47,149 nt of DNA from Chamaesiphon sp. 341R_metabat_111. GTDB taxonomy: Bacteria > Cyanobacteriota > Cyanobacteriia > Cyanobacteriales > Chamaesiphonaceae. The notes under the pieces were generated by a model. It searched no databases, was not told the origin of the DNA, and was given only the letters and a program-made list of their open reading frames with translations. This document shows, piece by piece, positions 8,690 through 17,954 of the stretch (position 1 is its first letter; the number at the start of each line of letters is the position of its first letter). The position numbers were made by a program, and so were the translations under genes. The DNA is taken from contig JANXVE010000109.1 in the NCBI GenBank assembly GCA_025351825.1, positions 1 to 47,149 of the forward strand, in the 5' to 3' direction.

Positions 8690-10066
8690 ATGAATTATGA
8701 ACCAAAAATTATGTCAGTACTTGCGCTCCAAGAATTGGTCACGCATCTCCATCGGCAACAGAAAAAAACCCACGAGCTACTGAGTAATTTGGGTTTCGCA
8801 CTCCGAAGTTTCAAAAATCTGAATCAATTTTTAGAGCTAATTCCCCTGATGGTGACGCGAGTTACTGATGGTGAAGGTGGCGCAATTATTCTTTTCAAAA
8901 AAACTGGGCAGTTGCAAATTCAACAGTTGCATTGTCAAGGAGAAGGCAACTGCAACGATCTTCGTCAGCAGATTGAAAAATCAATTTTTCAAACGCTGAC
9001 AGATGTATCTGAAGGCAAAGAAACTAGTTTTCATCCTGATTTTTGGGAGAAATTAGAGAGTAGAATTGAGCTAAGTATCGACTATCCAATTAAGGCTTTT
9101 AGAACTCCAATTCTATTGGGGGCTGGAGAACGCGGCAGGTTGTACGTGTTTTCCCGAAATCCCGATTATGAGTGGACAGACGATCGCCAGAAACTATTGC
9201 AATTAGTTGCCGATCAAACTGCCGTTGCGATTCATAATGACGAATTAACGGTAGAGTTACGTCGGAAAGAACGACTCGATCGAGAACTAGAAATCGGGGC
9301 TGAAATTCAAGAACGCTTACTACCTAAGAAATTTCCAGATATCCCTGGATTGGAAATAGCTGCTTGTTATCTCAATGCCAATCATGTTGGCGGAGATTAT
9401 TATGATTTTATCCCAGCTAATTACGATCGAATTACTGACAAGCAAAGCAATCATAAAAATACCAATAAATGGAGCATCACAATTGGCGATGTGATGGGCA
9501 AAGGTGTCCCCGCTGGGCTAATTATGACCATGACACGGGGGATGCTCCGTGCGGAAGTCCTCAATGGTCATTCCCCCGCACGGATCCTCCAGCATCTAAA
9601 CCGAGTGATGTTTGAAGATCTCGAAAATTCCAGTCGGTTTGTGACGTTATTTTATTCCGAATACGATCCTGTCACCAACATCCTCACCTACACCAACGCC
9701 GCTCACAATCCGCCCCTATACTGGCAAGCCGCTACAGATCGACTTTTGCAGCTCGATACCAAGGGCGCGTTGATTGGGCTAGAAGCTGACTCGCACTATG
9801 AGGAGGCTCAAGTTCAACTTCAACAGGGCGATACGATTATTTACTACACAGATGGCTTTACCGATGCCGCAAATCAGGATGGGGAAAGATTTAATGAGGA
9901 AAATCTCATTCAAACCGTCCATATCGCCTGTAAGCAGCAACCAACATCCCAAGCTATTCTCGACTTCATTGTTTCTACTCTCGATACCTTCACAGGTAAC
10001 GATCGAGCCAATGGCGATGATATGACGATGGTGGTGATCAAAGTTGATAGTGGTTTAGTGATTTAG
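8690..10066 (+). CDS. GAF domain PP2C-type (RsbU-like) serine phosphatase
   Basis: A 458-residue protein with an N-terminal helical segment, a GAF-like sensor domain (about 35-190), a linker coiled coil and a SpoIIE/RsbU-type PP2C domain (about 205-455). All the metal-binding motifs of an active phosphatase are visible: NHVGGDYYDF, IGDVMGKGVPAGL, YYTDGFTDAAN and GDDMTMVVIKV. Such enzymes dephosphorylate anti-anti-sigma (STAS) proteins in partner-switching circuits. The partner here is unknown; an RsbW-like ATPase is encoded 15 kb away. Twelve bases separate it from ftsY. The second Met (codon 8, at 8711) is an alternative start. Confidence 0.88.
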   Translation: MNYEPKIMSVLALQELVTHLHRQQKKTHELLSNLGFALRSFKNLNQFLELIPLMVTRVTDGEGGAIILFKKTGQLQIQQLHCQGEGNCNDLRQQIEKSIFQTLTDVSEGKETSFHPDFWEKLESRIELSIDYPIKAFRTPILLGAGERGRLYVFSRNPDYEWTDDRQKLLQLVADQTAVAIHNDELTVELRRKERLDRELEIGAEIQERLLPKKFPDIPGLEIAACYLNANHVGGDYYDFIPANYDRITDKQSNHKNTNKWSITIGDVMGKGVPAGLIMTMTRGMLRAEVLNGHSPARILQHLNRVMFEDLENSSRFVTLFYSEYDPVTNILTYTNAAHNPPLYWQAATDRLLQLDTKGALIGLEADSHYEEAQVQLQQGDTIIYYTDGFTDAANQDGERFNEENLIQTVHIACKQQPTSQAILDFIVSTLDTFTGNDRANGDDMTMVVIKVDSGLVI

Positions 10067-10193
10067 AAAAATACTCCCTTTCCAGTAACAAACTAGACAT
10101 TCTAGACATTTAGGATGGTGGTGGATAATGGACAGTGAATAGTAAGTTACGGATGTCTATTTCTCGAATAGGAAGGGCGTAAGATAGATATTT

Positions 10194-10215
10194 CCTAAAG
10201 CCCAAAGCCCAAAGC
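10194..10215. repeat. CCTAAAGCCCAAAGCCCAAAG heptad repeat
   Basis: Short tandem copies of CCCAAAG/CCTAAAG, the complement of the TTTAGGC/TTTGGGC heptads seen at 12297, 17846, 28751 and 28838. The copy sits directly after the stop codon of the TPR gene on the minus strand. Confidence 0.6.
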
Positions 10216-10833
10216 CTAGCGCAGCTTAATGATCCACTCGCGTGCTTGCTGATAGCCGCCGAGATCTTGCTGCTGCTGAAATAATTTAGCAGCTCGATCG
10301 AAGTCTACCTTGGCACCAGAACGATCGCCAAGATCGTGTCGGCCAATAGCGCGGTTATAATAAGCATCCGCAAAGTTGCGATTGCAGCTAATCGCCCGAT
10401 TGAAATCCCGAATCGATTGAGCTGGATTGCCAGCCATTGCGTTGACATTGCCCCGAGCATTGTAAGCATCAGCACTGTTTGGAGCAAGTTCGATCGCTCG
10501 ATCGAAATCCTCGATTGCACCCCTAAGATCGTCGAGCATCGCTTTACTGAAACCACGATTGCTATAAGCCTCAACTCGATGCTTCACGGGAGCGGCTCCA
10601 CCAATGGGATGGGTGTCGAGAAATTCGGTATAGTCAGCAATCGCACCAGGATAATCTTCCTGCTCCTGCTTTTTTGCCGCCTCCTCTAGCAAATTGAGGC
10701 TAGTCTGAATCGGAATAAGTTTCAACTGTTCGATCTGGACTTTGGGAGCATAACCCCAGGCAGATTCGACTCGACTCAGCTCAAACCCGCAAGTTAAGGC
10801 GATGAGCGTCACAGCCGCTTGAATAGATTTCAT
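10216..10833 (-). CDS. Exported TPR repeat protein
   Basis: A 205-residue protein with an N-terminal signal-peptide-like stretch (basic start, hydrophobic core, about 25 residues) and at least three to four tetratricopeptide repeats from about residue 50. Typical repeat words are AYSNRGFSKAMLDDLRGAIE, AYNARGNVNAMAGNPAQSI and AYYNRAIGRHDLGDRSGAKV. TPRs mediate protein-protein contacts; no enzyme domain is present. The likely location is periplasmic or lumenal. Its partner is unknown, and the neighbours on both sides are on the opposite strand. Confidence 0.75.
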   Translation of the reverse strand: MKSIQAAVTLIALTCGFELSRVESAWGYAPKVQIEQLKLIPIQTSLNLLEEAAKKQEQEDYPGAIADYTEFLDTHPIGGAAPVKHRVEAYSNRGFSKAMLDDLRGAIEDFDRAIELAPNSADAYNARGNVNAMAGNPAQSIRDFNRAISCNRNFADAYYNRAIGRHDLGDRSGAKVDFDRAAKLFQQQQDLGGYQQAREWIIKLR

Positions 10834-11134
10834 AGACTTCTATGTATTGAAGGCTCTTACCACATCTTAACTAATTTTGCGACGATCGCCATCCTCGATC
10901 GAACTCTCGATCGATCGTTCCGAGTTAATTTGGGGCAAAGATCGAGCAAAAGGTTGAGATCCATCATATAATATGATTAGCCGGATTAAGTACTTAACCT
11001 GGCTAAAAAACCGCTCACTGCCTACTGACGGTGAAGAGTGTCAAGTATTAACCGTCGCAACATTCGATCGATAAACCAATATAATTGTTAATATTGGTGA
11101 AGAATTTGCAACATACTGGGAAAGCGCAGCCGTT
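10834..11134. other. Divergent intergenic region between the TPR gene and hemH
   Basis: This 301-base stretch separates two divergent genes and has no open frame worth calling. It contains several GATCGATCG clusters, an imperfect inverted repeat AGCCGGATTAAG/CTTAACCTGGCT (10979-11004) and a perfect 8-bp inverted repeat at 11075-11098. It presumably holds both promoters; I could not identify convincing -35/-10 pairs. Confidence 0.5.
11075..11098. promoter_or_regulatory. Inverted repeat ACCAATAT-N8-ATATTGGT upstream of hemH
   Basis: A perfect 8-bp inverted repeat with an 8-base A/T-rich spacer, ending 36 bases before the hemH start codon. Its symmetry and position fit an operator or a small hairpin in the 5' leader. 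No regulator can be assigned from sequence. Confidence 0.4.
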
Positions 11135-12298
11135 ATGGGTCGATTAGGGGTTTTATTACTGAATTTGGGTGGGCCGGAGCAATTATCGGATGTGCGACCG
11201 TTCCTATTTAACCTGTTTGCCGACCCCGAAATCATTCGGATTCCGATTGCGGCACTCCAGAAGCCTCTAGCCTGGATCATTTCAACTTCACGCGCCAAAA
11301 AATCTCGAGCGAACTATCAGAAAATTGGGGGCGGCTCACCACTGCGACGGATTACCGAAGCGCAAGCACGAGCATTGGAGCGGCAATTGATCGCTCAGGG
11401 TGAAGATGCCAAGGTGTACATTGGGATGCGCTACTGGTACCCGTTTACCGAAGATGCCCTCGCTCGAATCAAAAATGATGGGATCGAGCAACTAGTAATT
11501 CTCCCCCTGTACCCTCAATTCTCAATTAGTACCAGCGGTTCCAGCTTTCGGCTGATCGAAAAAATCTGGAAAGAAAATCCCGAACTTCAGCCATCACAAT
11601 ATACCGTTGTTTCAGATTGGTATCAAGAGCCTGGTTATCTTCAAGCGATGACGGATTTGATCGGTGCAGAAATCGATAAATGCCCAAATCCCGATCGAGC
11701 GCACGTATTTTTCAGTGCTCACGGTGTCCCAGTCAGCTATATTCAAGAAGCTGGCGATCCGTACCAGTCAGAGATTGAGGACTGTACCAAGCTGATCATG
11801 CAGACACTAGGGCGCAAAAACGAGTATTCCCTTGCCTACCAAAGTAAAGTTGGGCCAGTGGAATGGCTGCAACCCTATACTGAGGATGCGATCGTCCAGT
11901 TGGCAAATCAGGGAGTTGACGAGCTAGTCGTCGTCCCAATCAGCTTTGTCTCCGAGCACATCGAAACCCTAGAGGAAATCGATATCGAATATCGAGAGAT
12001 TGCTGAAGAAGCAGGCATTCATGTCTTCAACAGAGTGCCTGCACTGGACATCAACCCCGTTTTCATCCAGACCCTAGTCGATCTAGTCCTCAGAGCTGCC
12101 GCAGCACCTAGTCTGGATCTAGAGCGAGTCACCCAGATGAAGAAGAAAATCAAGATGTATCCCCAAGAAAAATGGGAGATGGGTCTAACCAACGCCGCCG
12201 AGGTCTGGAATGGTCGTCTGGCGATGCTGGGCTTTATTGGCGTGATTGTGGAGATCTTTACTGGACGAGGGCCATTACATCTGTTTGGAATACTCTAG
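11135..12298 (+). CDS. hemH: Ferrochelatase with C-terminal LHC-like helix
   Basis: A 387-residue ferrochelatase, inserting Fe2+ into protoporphyrin IX at the last step of heme synthesis. The catalytic histidine lies in [12 protein letters not shown] (H196), and the acidic/metal site in [16 protein letters not shown] (E274-E280). Beyond the usual catalytic core of about 320 residues the protein has a linker and a hydrophobic helix with the chlorophyll-a/b-binding signature [18 protein letters not shown] (about 353-370). This extension is the known form in oxygenic phototrophs, where it is thought to link heme synthesis to chlorophyll levels. It is read toward the SpoIIM-like gene. Confidence 0.95.
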   Translation: MGRLGVLLLNLGGPEQLSDVRPFLFNLFADPEIIRIPIAALQKPLAWIISTSRAKKSRANYQKIGGGSPLRRITEAQARALERQLIAQGEDAKVYIGMRYWYPFTEDALARIKNDGIEQLVILPLYPQFSISTSGSSFRLIEKIWKENPELQPSQYTVVSDWYQEPGYLQAMTDLIGAEIDKCPNPDRAHVFFSAHGVPVSYIQEAGDPYQSEIEDCTKLIMQTLGRKNEYSLAYQSKVGPVEWLQPYTEDAIVQLANQGVDELVVVPISFVSEHIETLEEIDIEYREIAEEAGIHVFNRVPALDINPVFIQTLVDLVLRAAAAPSLDLERVTQMKKKIKMYPQEKWEMGLTNAAEVWNGRLAMLGFIGVIVEIFTGRGPLHLFGIL

Positions 12299-12370
12299 GC
12301 TTCAGGCTTTAGGCTTCAGGTTTTAAGCTTCAGGTTTTAAGCTTTAGGGTTTAGGCTTCAGGTTTTAGTG
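12297..12370. repeat. TTTAGGC/TTCAGGT heptad array
   Basis: Immediately after the hemH stop comes a tandem array of AGGCTTC, AGGTTTTA, AGCTTCA and AGGGTTT units with drift between units. Related heptads recur at 10194, 17846, 28751 and 28838. The array is non-coding and resembles the short tandemly repeated repetitive sequences described in cyanobacteria. Confidence 0.75.
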
Positions 12371-12388
12371 GATGGTGAATTCGTACTA

Positions 12389-12442
12389 TGCTCCCGTGCT
12401 CCCGTGCTCCCGTGCTCCCATGCTCCCACACTCCTCACACCC
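12389..12442. repeat. TGCTCCC heptamer array abutting the SpoIIM-like start codon
   Basis: Five consecutive TGCTCCC(G/A) units are followed by ACACTCCTCACACCC, and the ATG of the next gene begins at 12443. The leader of this gene therefore has no purine-rich ribosome binding site and is almost entirely pyrimidine. The same unit recurs at 36015. Confidence 0.8.
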
Positions 12443-13402
12443 ATGAACATCAAACGCTGGATTGCTAGGCGACAGGGGCAGTGGCAGGAATTTGAGGGAT
12501 TGCTCCAGCGGGCGGAACAGCGGGGGATGAGGTCTTTGAGTGCGAAAGAAATTGGCACTCTAGCTAGCTTATATCGATCGGTTGCAGCAGATTTGGCGCG
12601 GGCAAATACCAATCAAATTGGTGAAACGATCGTTCAAGAACTACAGGCTTTGACTACTCGTGGCTATAGCCTAATTTATCGGGGTTCGCGGCGACAAGAA
12701 TTACGCGATGCGATCGATTTTTATCGATGGGGATTGCCACAGGTATTGCGGGAGACTTGGGGGTACACCGCGATTGCGTTCGCGCTATTTCTAGTCGGTG
12801 CGCTGATTGCGTGGTGGTTTGCTTGGCAAGATGCGAGTTTTATGTCGCTGGTGGTACCGGAGAGTATGATTGAGAAGGTGCGCGATCGAGGTCAGCTCTG
12901 GATGGGGTCAATTTTGGGCACAGAACCCTTTGCAGCGACTAGTATCGCGATCAATAATCTGACAGTCGCTTTTCGGATGGTAGGCGGCGGAATTCTGGCT
13001 GGATTCTGGACGATTTACGCGCTGTTTTATAATGGGTTGTTAATTGGGGCTGTCGCTACATTAGTCGGACAAAATGGGTTAGCTTATCCATTTTGGGCAT
13101 TTGTTTTTCCCCACGGTGCCTTAGAATTACCCGCGATTTTTATTGCAGGTGGTGCGGGGTTATTAATTGCGCGGGGACTGGTTTTTCCAGGTAGATATCG
13201 GCGGCGGGACGCGCTGCGGATCTATGGGCTACAGGCGGCGCAATTAGTGATGGGAATTTTCCCGATGTTGCTAATTGCGGGAGCGATTGAGGGTTTCTTT
13301 TCGCCGCAGGAAGTGATTCCTAGTCCAGTAAAATATTTGGCGGGGACTGGTTTATTTGTGTTGTTAATTCTTTATACGTTGCGTCAGGAACCCAAAACAT
13401 AG
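12443..13402 (+). CDS. SpoIIM-like integral membrane protein
   Basis: A 319-residue protein from the ATG at 12443, with five or so membrane helices after an N-terminal soluble helical region (about residues 1-95). It matches the stage II sporulation protein M family: IAWWFAWQDASFM, then TSIAINNLTVAFRMVGGGILAGF and FPHGALELPAIFIAGGAGLLIA, which are the conserved HGxxE-type segment. In non-sporulating bacteria these proteins are thought to act in membrane or envelope processes, often beside RDD proteins; no such partner is next to it here. An in-frame upstream start at 12368 would translate the heptamer repeat array and is rejected. Confidence 0.75.
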   Translation: MNIKRWIARRQGQWQEFEGLLQRAEQRGMRSLSAKEIGTLASLYRSVAADLARANTNQIGETIVQELQALTTRGYSLIYRGSRRQELRDAIDFYRWGLPQVLRETWGYTAIAFALFLVGALIAWWFAWQDASFMSLVVPESMIEKVRDRGQLWMGSILGTEPFAATSIAINNLTVAFRMVGGGILAGFWTIYALFYNGLLIGAVATLVGQNGLAYPFWAFVFPHGALELPAIFIAGGAGLLIARGLVFPGRYRRRDALRIYGLQAAQLVMGIFPMLLIAGAIEGFFSPQEVIPSPVKYLAGTGLFVLLILYTLRQEPKT

Positions 13403-13423
13403 CCATGCTTGAGATATCAAAAA

Positions 13424-13448
13424 CCCGACTACTTCTAGAGCAGTCGGG
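13424..13448. terminator. Hairpin between convergent SpoIIM-like gene and heme oxygenase gene
   Basis: CCCGACT (13424-13430) and AGTCGGG (13442-13448) pair perfectly around an 11-base loop, with four A residues directly before the stem on the plus strand. On the minus strand this gives a stem followed by TTTT, fitting a weak intrinsic terminator for the heme oxygenase gene. Plus-strand termination is less well supported. Confidence 0.55.
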
Positions 13449-13476
13449 CTGCATCCCGAGTAAATAGCTATCGACT

Positions 13477-13526
13477 ACTTGCACTGAGCGTAGCCGTTCG
13501 CGTAGCGTCTCGAAGAGAAGTGTCAA
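13477..13526. repeat. Interspersed repeat with GCCGTTCGCGTAGCGT core
   Basis: The segment from TTGCACTGAGCG to AGAAGTGTCAAC carries the core GCCGTTCGCGTAGCGT (13493-13508). Almost the same core is present at 23700-23716, and a variant at 25266-25288. The ends of the 13477 copy are weakly inverted (TTGCACT and AGTGTCAA). This is a common type of cyanobacterial interspersed repeat. Confidence 0.6.
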
Positions 13527-13530
13527 CTAC

Positions 13531-14247
13531 CTAATCAGCCGTTGCGAGTTCGCTGTCGTTGCGATTGCGCTTGCGAGTTAGGAGATTGAAGAGTTGGATC
13601 CCAATCGCCTTGATTAGATTGCCTTCTAGTTCGTTGAACATCACCATGTTCATACTAAAAGCAGCATTAGCTTCATCGACAACCTCATCGAGCTTCGCTT
13701 CGGCGATGGGCAACTCGTTCATTGCCTGACGATAGTTTTTCTTAAAAACCTTCTCATCTGGAATTTGCTTAAACTCATAAAAAGCCGTACCCTCACCATC
13801 GGTAAGATTCATGGCATTTACCGCGATTTTCTTGAGAATTTGACCACCAGAGAGATCCCCTAAGTAGCGAGTGTAAAGGTGTGCTACCATCAGAGCGGGA
13901 TCTCGATCGGCTACTTCATGAATTCGGGCGATATACTTCTTGGTAGCCTCAGAAGGAGCCACTTGTTCTTTCCAGTTAGCACCATAGTAGAAGGCTAAAT
14001 CTTGCTCTAGCGCGGCTTTGCGATCGAGTTCGGGGAAAAATATTTTAGATAGAATCGGATCGTCAGTATGCTTGTGCATCTCCTCTTCCATCGCCGAATA
14101 GACAAAGTAGAGATTATTGACTAGCTTGCGATAGGATTTCTTCTCAACGGTTCCTTTGAGAAAACAGGCGATAAAACCCGTACCCTCAGCCATACTATGA
14201 GATTTTTTCGTACCCTCACGGAGTTTAGTAGCTAGATTAGAAGTCAT
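13531..14247 (-). CDS. Heme oxygenase HO1
   Basis: A 238-residue heme oxygenase that opens heme to biliverdin IX-alpha, the first step toward phycobilins. From the ATG at 14247 it begins MTSNLATKLREGTKKSHSMA, placing the proximal heme ligand at H17 as in cyanobacterial HO1. The distal helix GDLSGGQIL (about residues 134-142) is present. An upstream in-frame start at 14277 would add ten residues and is not favoured, because family members start as chosen here. The last residues are basic and polar (LTRKRNRNDSELATAD). It is divergent from the membrane-sensor gene at 14434 and convergent with the SpoIIM-like gene. Confidence 0.95.
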   Translation of the reverse strand: MTSNLATKLREGTKKSHSMAEGTGFIACFLKGTVEKKSYRKLVNNLYFVYSAMEEEMHKHTDDPILSKIFFPELDRKAALEQDLAFYYGANWKEQVAPSEATKKYIARIHEVADRDPALMVAHLYTRYLGDLSGGQILKKIAVNAMNLTDGEGTAFYEFKQIPDEKVFKKNYRQAMNELPIAEAKLDEVVDEANAAFSMNMVMFNELEGNLIKAIGIQLFNLLTRKRNRNDSELATAD

Positions 14248-14433
14248 TTTAATAAAGCGTCCGAATATATATATCAACTAATTCTGTTAGCTTAAGATAA
14301 TTTGCTGAGAATTTCCATTAAGATTTATGACAAGCACTACAGGCTTGTCTCGATAGAATACCCGATTCAACTGCTTGGATTAACATTTCAATCGGTCACT
14401 TAGCATATCTTAATAATCATCGGACATCACCAC

Positions 14434-15813
14434 ATGACGACTATTCCAAAGCCATCTCAAAAAACACCTGAAAAGTTCAATACACTGCAAATTTTACGCG
14501 GTGGTTGGTATGCAACTTGGGGCATAAGCTTATTACTATTAATCGTAAGTATTCAAGGAGTTCGTTCCCAGCGAGATGCAATTAAGACAGTTGGTGATGA
14601 TGCCGCTCCCAGCGTTTTGAACTCACAACGACTAAAAGATGCTTTTGCAGACATGGATGCAAGTTTGGCAAATGAACTGCTGTTGAAGCCAGGAGATAAC
14701 GCTCGAGTACTAAAAGATTTTGAAAAAAATCGGGTGAAAATTGCCGAGAGATTAGTACTTGTCAGCAAGAATATTACCTATGCAGGTGAAGAGAAGCTGA
14801 TTACAGCAATTCAGCTCAATAGTAGTGCCTATCTTTTGAAGTTACAAGCGGCAAGAGATACACACAAACGTGGCGAGATAGCTAACACTCTAAATATCTA
14901 TCGTGAAGCAGCGAACTTAATGGATAACAATATTATCCAGCGAACAGAACAACTCAGCGAGCTAAATTCGGTCGAACTAGACAACACATATGCAAACCAC
15001 AAATCTGAGAATGGTCGGATTAGTTTTGTAATTGCCATCGTTGGACTAGCCCAGATTGCTATGCTAGTTGCCATCCAAATATTCTTGTATCGGCGAATGC
15101 AGCGGATTCTAAATTTACCATTGCTGGGAGCTACGGTAGTCTCAGTTATCTTCTTAGGATATACCCTCAGTTCATTTGTCGGCGCAACTAATAATTTGAA
15201 AATCGCCAAAGAAGATGCCTTTGATTCTCTACATGCTTTGCGTCAGATGAGATCTTTTTCATACCAAGCTAATGCTGATGAGAGCCGTTATTTACTAGAC
15301 AAGCTAAATGCAAGCCAGCACCAAAAATCATTTGACAATAAAATAGCTACAATTATCAAGATCGATCCAAATCAGTCAAATAAATCGATCGATAGTATTA
15401 TTACTACTGTGGGTCGAGGAGATCGGGTTACTGGTTTGACTGGATTATTTGCAGATGAATTGAACAATCTTACCTTTGTTGGTGAACGAGAACTAGCGAT
15501 CGATACGCTCAAAAAGTTCACTGCTTATTTAGCGATCGACAAGCAGATTCGTCAATTATACAGTAGTGGAAAAGTTGCTGAAGCGATCGCCTTGTGTATT
15601 GGCACAAACAAGGGTGAGTCAAATTGGGCATTTGATGAATACAAGGATGCCCAAACACGTTTAAATGCCCTAAATGAGAAACAATTTTATCTCAATATTA
15701 GAATTGGGCGCGATCGATTAGAATACTTTGAAATAATTGCAGCTACTGCACTGGGTGGTATTGCAATCCTAACATTATTAGGACTTAGACCAAGATTGGT
15801 GGAGTATTTGTAG
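14434..15813 (+). CDS. Membrane protein with two four-helix-bundle-like sensor halves
   Basis: I cannot name this 459-residue protein. It has four membrane segments: about 26-44 (TWGISLLLLIVSIQGV), 196-217 (FVIAIVGLAQIAMLVAI), 229-248 (LLGATVVSVIFLGYTL) and 436-453 (AATALGGIAILTLLGL). Between segments 1 and 2, and again between 3 and 4, lie helical extracytoplasmic regions of about 150 and 185 residues. The regions start similarly (RDAIKTVGDDAAPSV versus NLKIAKEDAFDSLHAL), which suggests an internal duplication. They resemble the ligand-binding four-helix bundles of chemoreceptors, but no HAMP, kinase, cyclase or signalling domain follows. It is alone on its strand between heme oxygenase and glgA. 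Confidence 0.6.
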   Translation: MTTIPKPSQKTPEKFNTLQILRGGWYATWGISLLLLIVSIQGVRSQRDAIKTVGDDAAPSVLNSQRLKDAFADMDASLANELLLKPGDNARVLKDFEKNRVKIAERLVLVSKNITYAGEEKLITAIQLNSSAYLLKLQAARDTHKRGEIANTLNIYREAANLMDNNIIQRTEQLSELNSVELDNTYANHKSENGRISFVIAIVGLAQIAMLVAIQIFLYRRMQRILNLPLLGATVVSVIFLGYTLSSFVGATNNLKIAKEDAFDSLHALRQMRSFSYQANADESRYLLDKLNASQHQKSFDNKIATIIKIDPNQSNKSIDSIITTVGRGDRVTGLTGLFADELNNLTFVGERELAIDTLKKFTAYLAIDKQIRQLYSSGKVAEAIALCIGTNKGESNWAFDEYKDAQTRLNALNEKQFYLNIRIGRDRLEYFEIIAATALGGIAILTLLGLRPRLVEYL

Positions 15814-15966
15814 ACTCTAGAGAGCCTACGATTGTTGGCGGAGCCTTCCCATAGGGTAATCGTGGCGGTTTTAACCGCTGATGAATTCGGGGTCTGGATG
15901 GCTGGTATGATTACTGGTAGACGATTTTATCTGTCGATCGATAGCACCAGAATATAAAAGATATCT

Positions 15967-17340
15967 ATGAAAATCTTATTTGTCGCGGCGGAAGCTGCAC
16001 CGATTGCCAAAGTCGGGGGGATGGCGGATGTCGTCGGCGCGCTGCCCAAATTTCTGCGAAAAATGGGGCATGATGTGCGGATTTTCATGCCTTATTATGG
16101 CTCGTTGGTGGGGAAAGTAGATATTCCGATCGAGCCTGTATGGAATGGCTACGCGATGTTCAATCACTTCGCAGTTTATGAGACGGTGCTGCCAGGTACC
16201 GACGTACCTTTATACTTATTTGGACATCCTGTCTTCGATCCGCAGCGGATTTACGGCGGTGAGGATGAGGACTGGCGATTTACGTTTTTTGCCAATGGCG
16301 CGGCGGAGTTTTGCTGGAACTATTGGAAGCCAAATGTGCTCCACTGCCATGATTGGCATACGGGGATGTTGCCCGTGTGGATGCACCAAGATCCCGATAT
16401 TAGTACGATCTTCACGATCCATAATCTCGCATATCAAGGGCCGTGGCGGTGGTATCTGGAGAAAATTACCTGGTGTCCGTGGTATATGCAAGGACATAAT
16501 ACTATGGCAGCAGCAGTCCAATTTGCCGATCGAGTCAATACAGTTTCGCCTACTTATGCCGATCAGATCAAGACGATCGAGTATGGTGAGAAGATTGAGG
16601 GATTATTATCGTTTATTAGCGGGCGACTATCAGGAATTGTGAATGGGATCGATACGGAAGTATACGATCCGGCGAATGATAAGGCTCTAGTTAAAACTTA
16701 TACTACTAAAACGATCGCAGATCGGAGCGTCAACAAAGCTGCACTCCAAAAAGAAATCGGCTTGACGATCGATCCTGATGTCTTTACAGTCGGGATGGTG
16801 TCGCGATTGGTAGAGCAAAAGGGACTAGATTTGATGCTCCAGACACTCGATCGATTTCTTGCCTATACCAATGCTCAGTTCATCATTTTGGGCACAGGCG
16901 ATCGCCAATATGAGAACCAACTGTGGGAACTAGCCTCGCGTTATCCAGGGCGAATGGCAACTTACCTGATGTACAACGAATCGCTATCGCGACGGATTTA
17001 TGCTGGCTCTGATGCCTTCCTGATGCCCAGTCGATTTGAGCCTTGTGGCATCTCGCAGATGTTAGCCATGCGCTATGGCTGCGTCCCGATTGTCCGCCGC
17101 ACTGGTGGATTGGTAGATACCGTCACCCACCACGATCCTCAGAATCAAAAGGGTACAGGCTATTGCTTCGATCGATATGAAGCCCTAGATCTCTACACTT
17201 GTATGGTACGCGCCTGGGAAAGCTTCAACTACAAGCCCCAATGGCAAGCTCTCCAGCAACGCGGCATGGAGACTGACTTTAGCTGGGACAAGTCAGCCAA
17301 AGCTTATGACGCGCTCTATACTTCTGTGATTGAAGAATAG
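15967..17340 (+). CDS. glgA: Glycogen synthase (ADP-glucose:glucan glucosyltransferase)
   Basis: A 457-residue GT5 glycosyltransferase that extends alpha-1,4-glucan chains from ADP-glucose, making the main carbon store of cyanobacteria. The N-terminus [20 protein letters not shown] carries the substrate-binding KxGG motif. The C-terminal half has [14 protein letters not shown] and the catalytic retaining motif [17 protein letters not shown]. Its opening resembles the GlgA1 type more than GlgA2. It is slightly shorter than the usual 470-490 residues, with no sign of truncation. No other glycogen gene is nearby. Confidence 0.94.
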   Translation: MKILFVAAEAAPIAKVGGMADVVGALPKFLRKMGHDVRIFMPYYGSLVGKVDIPIEPVWNGYAMFNHFAVYETVLPGTDVPLYLFGHPVFDPQRIYGGEDEDWRFTFFANGAAEFCWNYWKPNVLHCHDWHTGMLPVWMHQDPDISTIFTIHNLAYQGPWRWYLEKITWCPWYMQGHNTMAAAVQFADRVNTVSPTYADQIKTIEYGEKIEGLLSFISGRLSGIVNGIDTEVYDPANDKALVKTYTTKTIADRSVNKAALQKEIGLTIDPDVFTVGMVSRLVEQKGLDLMLQTLDRFLAYTNAQFIILGTGDRQYENQLWELASRYPGRMATYLMYNESLSRRIYAGSDAFLMPSRFEPCGISQMLAMRYGCVPIVRRTGGLVDTVTHHDPQNQKGTGYCFDRYEALDLYTCMVRAWESFNYKPQWQALQQRGMETDFSWDKSAKAYDALYTSVIEE

Positions 17341-17419
17341 AGCGGGAGAGGGGTAGATTAGGAGGGTAGATTAATATTAATACTGCTAACTATAATTTAC
17401 CATCCACTCCTACCCTAAA

Positions 17420-17854
17420 ATGACTTACCGCAACCCCACACCCACTGTTGATATCATTATTGAGCTAATCGATCTACCCCATCGCCCAATTATCTCGATC
17501 GAACGGCTCAATCCACCTCATGGCTGGGCATTACCTGGCGGCTTTGTAGATTATGGCGAGTCCTTGGAAACAGCCGCAATTAGAGAAGCAAAAGAAGAAG
17601 TTGGGCTAGATGTCCAGCTCCTCGAACAATTTCATGTCTATTCAGCACCCGATCGAGATCCCAGACAGCATACGATTAGTATTGTGTTTATCGCGACAGC
17701 AACTGGTACGCCGATCGCTCAAGATGATGCCAAAAGCGTCAAGATCTTCGCCCCCTGGGAAATTCCCCCCGAACTCTGCTTCGATCATGGTCAAATTCTC
17801 AAAGACTATCTAGAATATCGAAATTATCATCGTCGTCCAGGAATCAGGCTTTAG
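17420..17854 (+). CDS. Nudix hydrolase
   Basis: A 144-residue protein with a complete Nudix box: G41, E47, R55-E56, E59-E60, G62-L63 in [20 protein letters not shown] and the following VGLD. Nudix enzymes cleave nucleoside diphosphates linked to another group using Mg2+ bound by the REXXEE glutamates. The ends are compact with no extra domain. Substrate cannot be deduced; ADP-ribose or 8-oxo-dGTP type cleaning is possible. It follows glgA by 79 bases on the same strand, so co-transcription is possible. ADP-glucose-cleaving Nudix enzymes exist, but there is no evidence for that specificity here. Confidence 0.85.
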   Translation: MTYRNPTPTVDIIIELIDLPHRPIISIERLNPPHGWALPGGFVDYGESLETAAIREAKEEVGLDVQLLEQFHVYSAPDRDPRQHTISIVFIATATGTPIAQDDAKSVKIFAPWEIPPELCFDHGQILKDYLEYRNYHRRPGIRL

Positions 17855-17954
17855 GCTTTAGAGTGTAGGTTGGGTTGAAGAATGAAACCCAACACACTAG
17901 TCACTCCCCCAGTCCCCCAGTCCCCCAGTCCCCCCGTCCCCACACTCCTTCCCA
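17846..17954. repeat. Heptad remnant and CCCCCAGT array abutting the TldD-like start codon
   Basis: At 17846-17866 there are CAGGCTTTAGGCTTTAG units of the TTTAGGC type. From 17902 to 17954 there are tandem CCCCCAGT units, then CCCCCCGTCCCCACACTCCTT, ending one base before the ATG at 17955. The gene's leader is thus a pyrimidine tract, as at 12389 and 41322. Confidence 0.75.

Noticed and set aside
10336-10689. 117-residue open frame antisense to the TPR gene
   Set aside because: The TPR protein on the other strand is clearly real and the antisense frame has no family features.
12389-12442. CRISPR-like tandem array
   Set aside because: The repeats are 7-8 bp heptamers in direct contact without spacers of 30-40 bp, and no cas genes are present. 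It is a short tandem repeat.
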